Origin: Terebella lapidaria
Taxonomy: Eukaryota > Annelida > Polychaeta > Terebellida > Terebellidae
Direction: 5' to 3'
Assembly (NCBI GenBank): GCA_949152475.1
Contig: OX424567.1
Span: forward strand, 23,027,402-23,091,401
Length of the DNA stretch: 64,000 nucleotides
How positions within the stretch are numbered: position 1 is the stretch's first letter; each line of letters opens with the position of its first letter. The notes beneath the pieces were generated by a model. It had not been told where the DNA came from, ran no database searches, and saw only the letters and a list, made by a program, of their open reading frames with translations. Positions 60,021-64,000 of this stretch are shown piece by piece. Both the position numbers and the translations under genes were made by a program.

Positions 60021-63000
60021 AAGGCCGAAGAAGTTCTGGCAAAACGCATTTATATGTTGAAAACATATTTGAGTCAAGCAATGTATCATTATGTATGTGC
60101 CAAATGTGCATTGATATCACTATGCCAGTAGTATCAGTTGACGAAGAAATAGCGATTCCTGACGTCGAATGTAATTATGACAAAATGTCCCATGGTATAG
60201 GAGTAATTGATATGCATAAGGAAACTTTGCACCCAACTAGCTCGCCGTCCATTATTGAAGATCCTGATAATAGCATCATGTTCAACACGATCCCCGATAA
60301 CGATTCTGATATCGTTAATGCCAATGATTTTGATATTGAAAATGCCCTTCATAATTCTGATAGCCTGCCCGATGAAACAGACATTGACAGCTCAGTCGAA
60401 ATACTAGAAGACGACCTGAACCCTGTAACTCCTGAATCTATTAATGATGTTGACAGCCCAAAATGTGACAAAGGAGGACCCTAAAACATTTACCCCGAAC
60501 TGGGGAGTTATCGATCAAAATTTGCGAGAAATATCATCTTAGGACACCTGAATGTTAATAGTATCCGCTACAAAATACAAGAGATAAGACATATTCTAAC
60601 ATCGGGTTACCTGGACGTTTTAGCCCTTATCGAAACTAAACTTGACAGCCCGGATAACGATAATATCTTACATATTGATGGCTATAACATGTTCCGACGT
60701 GATAAACGTAAAAGCTCTGGTGGATTATTAATATACGTATCATCAAAAATTCCATGTCGGCTGAGCAAATTGCAACCAAATAACTATATCACGACAGAAC
60801 ATATTGAATTTCTCCCCATCGAAATGGTACTTTATACAAACGAGACATGGTTTATTGGTCTTCTCTACAAAAATCCGGTAACGCCGAACCATGAATTTGC
60901 TCATGCTTTTAATATGATTCTGAATGATTGCTTAGGTGTACATGACAATATCGCGCTAATCGGAGATATGAATTTTAACGTTCTTGACAAAACAAGCCTT
61001 CTAAACGAGTTATGCGATGTATATGGATTACAAAATATCATCATCTCACCTACTTGTTATAAATCAGTAAATCCTACACTGATAGACGTCCTGCTAGTCA
61101 ATAACAGGAACTGTTTCTATAAGGGATTCTCTATAGACGTAGGGGTGAGTGATTTCCATAATCTAGTCGGAGCTGCTCTAAGAAAACATCGACCCCCTCC
61201 AAAATACAAGACAGTAGAATATCGCAACATCAAAAAGATTGATTACAACCAGGTTCGCATGGACTGGTTCAATATGCGTATGCAAGTAGACTTCCTCGAT
61301 ATTGCCGATGCGAACATAGCTTTCTCTAAATTCCACGAAACAATAGTCACTCTGTTCAATAAACACGCGCCACTGAAAAAGAAAGTGATAAAGAATACCC
61401 ATTTCCCTTTTGTGAATAAAGAACTAAAATCCGCGATCTACAATCGAAACAAATCTCGAAACAAATTCTATAAATACCGCACAACAACATATTATGTACT
61501 CTATAAGGAAAAACGAAATATCGTCACTCGTCTCAAACGAAATGCTACAAGAGAATATTTTAGAGACAGATGCACCCACGATCATAGGAACAACAAATTT
61601 TGTAGAACAATTCGTTCATTTTTTAGTCGGAAATCAACATTTCATAATGATAAAATGCTTCGCGAGAAAGATGAAATCATCTCGGACGAAGCACATCTAT
61701 GTGCCATCTTCAATGACTATTTTGCGAGTATAGGGTCGGACATTGGTACAAGCGAAAATATGGACAGACCCATTGAACAAATCATAGAATCATTTAAAAA
61801 TCACGTCTCTATCATGAATATAACACGTATGGGAATACGCCAGAACTCATTCTCCTTGCAGTCGATTAGTATCCCCATTGTGAAAAAAAGCTATCGCTAA
61901 ACTGAATACGAAAAAAGCTTGTGGTTATGACTCAATCCCCCCTGCGTTCGTCAAAATTCTTAAAAACGATTTAGCCGAATGTCTCGCTTTGCTTCTGAAT
62001 AAATGCATCGCCCAAAGCAAATTTCCCGATTGTCTGAAATTTTCTAATATATGCCCAGTTTATAAGAGAAAGGATAAGCTTGACAAGGAAAATTACCGAT
62101 CAATTAACCTGATACCCATAATTTCCAAGATATTTGAAAACGTATTAAATGAACAGTTATATCAGTATATGAACCAACATTTTCATAGTTTATTATCCGG
62201 TTACAGGAAAAAACATGGATGCAAAGACATTTTGTCGAAATTAACGGAAGATTGGCGTAAGGCTCTGGATAGCAGGAACAATATAGGTGTCCTTGCTATT
62301 GATCTCTCCAAAGCGTTCGACTGTATGCCTCATGGGCTCCTTCTCGCAAAGTTGTATCATTATGGGGTGAATCTTGGTACGTGCCAACTTATAGTCATAC
62401 CTATACCAACGTAAACAACGTGTCAAAATGGGCACGAGCGTTAGCACATGGACAACTGTCACCAAAGGCGTTCCGCAGGGCAGTATTCTGGGCCCGCTAT
62501 TATTCAACATTTTTATTAACGACCTGATGTCCGTGAATACTAAGTCTGTATTTTATAACTATGCGGATGATAATACCATCGTTTATGCCGATGAAGATAT
62601 ATCAGGTATCAAAAATGTATTTCAGAAAGACACTTCTTCTAATTTGTCATGGTTCAAGAGTAACCTAATGAAGGCGAACCCGGGCAAATTCCAACTTTAA
62701 TGTTCCTTGGAAATAATAGCTCAACAAACGAGTTTATAGTTGTCGATGACACTGTCATCACTGGATCAAACTCCGTTACTATTCCAGGCATTGAACTAGA
62801 CGTAAATCTCGAACTACACGAACATGTCGGAACGCTCTGTTCGAAGATATCGATGCAAATCAATGCTTTAGTGAGGTGAAAAAACCATCTTGATACCGGC
62901 AGCCGTAGATTGCTTTATAACTCGTATATTGCGAGTAATCTAAATTATTGTTGTACAATATGGATGTTCACGAACAGAACACATCTCGAAAAAACAGATA

Positions 63001-63391
63001 AGCTGAACAAGCGAGCTCTCCGTATGGTTTACAATGATGATACAAGTGATTACGAGACTCTGCTGCGCCGAAATGATATGCTTGATATATATAAAATGTG
63101 TGCGAAATCCTTGGCAATAGAAATGTACAAAATTAAAAATGATCTGGCACCTGTTTATCTGAAAAGTCTCTTTGTCGACAAAAATAGTGGGTACTCACTG
63201 AGAGATACCAACGTATTCGCTCTCCCAGATTCAATACAAAGCGATATGGATACCACAGCATGTCCTATATCGGAGCAAAGCTGTGGCACGACATTGACGT
63301 CAACACAAAACAATCCGATTTCAAAACTTTTAAGGCTAAAGTCAAAGCGTGGCTGAGAAACAAGCAAGACGTCAGGGATCGTTATTTTTAA
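60005..63391 (+). pseudogene. LINE ORF2: endonuclease and reverse transcriptase
   Basis: ORF2 overlaps the end of ORF1 by 16 bases if read from the open frame; the first ATG is at 60,095. An acidic N-terminal stretch is followed by a TAA at 60,482-60,484, after which the same frame gives the apurinic-type endonuclease: GHLNVNSIRYKIQEI, LALIETKLD, GGLLIYV, IALIGDMNFN and VSDFHNLV. Reverse transcriptase: ACGYDSIPPAFVK (61,918), NYRSINLIPIISKIFE, LAIDLSKAFDCMPHGLL (62,290), GVPQGSILGPLLF (62,470) and NYADDNTIVY (62,557). C-terminal region with LNYCCTIWMF and KRALRMVY. Frameshifts lie near 61,885, 62,365, 62,700 and 63,235, plus a stop near 62,877. Typical CR1/jockey-superfamily layout. Confidence 0.9.
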
Positions 63392-63431
63392 CACTACACA
63401 AATCTTCTGTGTCGGCGCTGCTCGCACAGAT

Positions 63432-63612
63432 GCCCCTGCTGGTGACCGCTGTCTGGTTACAGCACATCACCGGCTACGGTTATCCTGCCGGTAGGCGCCA
63501 TCACAGCCAGCACCTACAATTACTCTTGTTAAAACCAGTACTACTCGCCGAGTTATCCCTACTGGTGACCGCTGTCTGGTTACAGCCAATCACCGGCTAC
63601 GGATATCCCGCG
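63432..63612 (+). repeat. two direct repeats in the LINE 3' UTR
   Basis: The phrase CTGGTGACCGCTGTCTGGTT, followed by ACAGC and CACCGGCTACGG, appears at 63,438-63,477 and again about 126 bases later at 63,561-63,600. Such repeated UTR units may serve recognition by the reverse transcriptase; that is inference. Confidence 0.7.
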
Positions 63613-63850
63613 AGCCAACACCTACAATGTACCACCGCTGTCTTCACACAACCAATGCAACATGTATGATCACATGTACCACTATAGTATCTCTCAATGA
63701 TGTTATGTATATGACGTGCCGTATTTGACGTTTTATCTTTTTATCCTTATCTTCGTCAGCAACGCACAGAAGCTAATTAAGCTTAATTGTATACATGTAC
63801 TATGTATCATACGATTTTAAGCGATGTAAAATAAATTATTATTATAACAA

Positions 63851-64000
63851 CCTTTGAATATTATGGATCCTTTGTTTAGAAATTGGAGTGTCAATGGTAT
63901 TTGATTTGATTATTCCCAAACACATGACTCAGAAAAATGATCACCCCGATTACCCCCAAGACACCGATTCTTAGTAATCTGAAAATCAAAGAGGCTGACT
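63851..64000. repeat. 3' flank of a fifth gene copy (runs off the window)
   Basis: Matches the reverse complement of 23,868-24,000 and the forward 26,500-26,605, including the closing words GACACCGATTCT and CAAAGAGGCTGACT. In the B unit this point is about 1 kb before the last exon, so another minus-strand copy is expected just outside. Confidence 0.7.

Larger units (their letters stand above)
57882..63850 (+). mobile_element. CR1-type LINE, full-length but with disabled ORFs
   Basis: Inserted in the 3' flank of the next gene unit. On the left, flank sequence stops after CACACTTGAAATGATA; on the right, it resumes at CAACCTTTGAATATTATGG (63,848 on). The undisturbed version at 23,980-24,030 and 26,475-26,505 shows about 12 bases lost and no target duplication. 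The element has a ~280-bp leader, ORF1 (58,164-60,020), ORF2 (from about 60,005 to 63,391) and a 3' UTR ending in AAATAAATTATTATTATAA. ORF1 has one stop; ORF2 one stop plus several frameshifts, so this copy cannot move by itself. Confidence 0.88.

Overview
This window is a repeat-rich, AT-rich stretch of an invertebrate animal genome. The evidence is short spliced exons with canonical GT-AG sites, a secreted-protein gene family, and a mix of BEL/Pao, CR1/jockey-type LINEs, a Rex1/Babar-type LINE, a Penelope-like element, a TTAA-target DNA element and a miniature LTR element. The mix fits a marine invertebrate such as a lancelet, hemichordate, echinoderm or mollusc, but I cannot name the species from the sequence. 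There are no bacterial-type operons, rRNA genes or CRISPR arrays.

Left third (1-20,110): low-complexity and repeat DNA (1-1,750), a fold-back element (1,752-3,033), a degenerate repeat field containing a ~133-bp tandem satellite (4,340-5,560), then a nest of three insertions. A LINE (about 8,065-19,295) was split at a TTAA by a ~1.3-kb DNA element with long inverted repeats (8,921-17,862). That element was in turn split by a 7.6-kb BEL/Pao retrotransposon (9,210-16,843) with two 741-bp LTRs and a TTGTA target duplication. Degenerate inverted arms lie on either side (7,260-7,585 and 19,760-20,110).

Right two thirds (21,190-64,000): four copies of one six-exon gene family that I do not recognise. 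Copy A is on + (21,194-23,597); copies B, C and D are on - (27,630-31,678; 37,024-40,085; 49,761-52,538). Every copy gives an open spliced reading frame of 231-257 codons with a signal peptide at the N-terminus. A and B form a large inverted duplication. B, C and D sit in tandem units whose shared landmark recurs at about 25.9, 35.5, 49.2 and 57.3 kb. The fourth landmark, plus the last 150 bases of the window, predict a fifth copy just past the right edge. The units were later hit by a Rex1/Babar-type LINE (C unit), a 287-bp TRIM with a tRNA-Leu primer site (C unit), a Penelope-like element (C unit), a 531-bp insertion flanked by CCCCTT (B/C junction) and a CR1-type LINE (right end). Paralogous units give the empty site for most of these.

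The most unusual single item is the LINE at 57,882-63,850. Its ORF1 reads as zinc-binding segment, PHD finger, coiled coil, SGNH-hydrolase-like domain, a NADAR/YbiA-like domain and a CCHC knuckle. A NAD/ADP-ribose-type fold inside a retrotransposon ORF1 deserves a second look.
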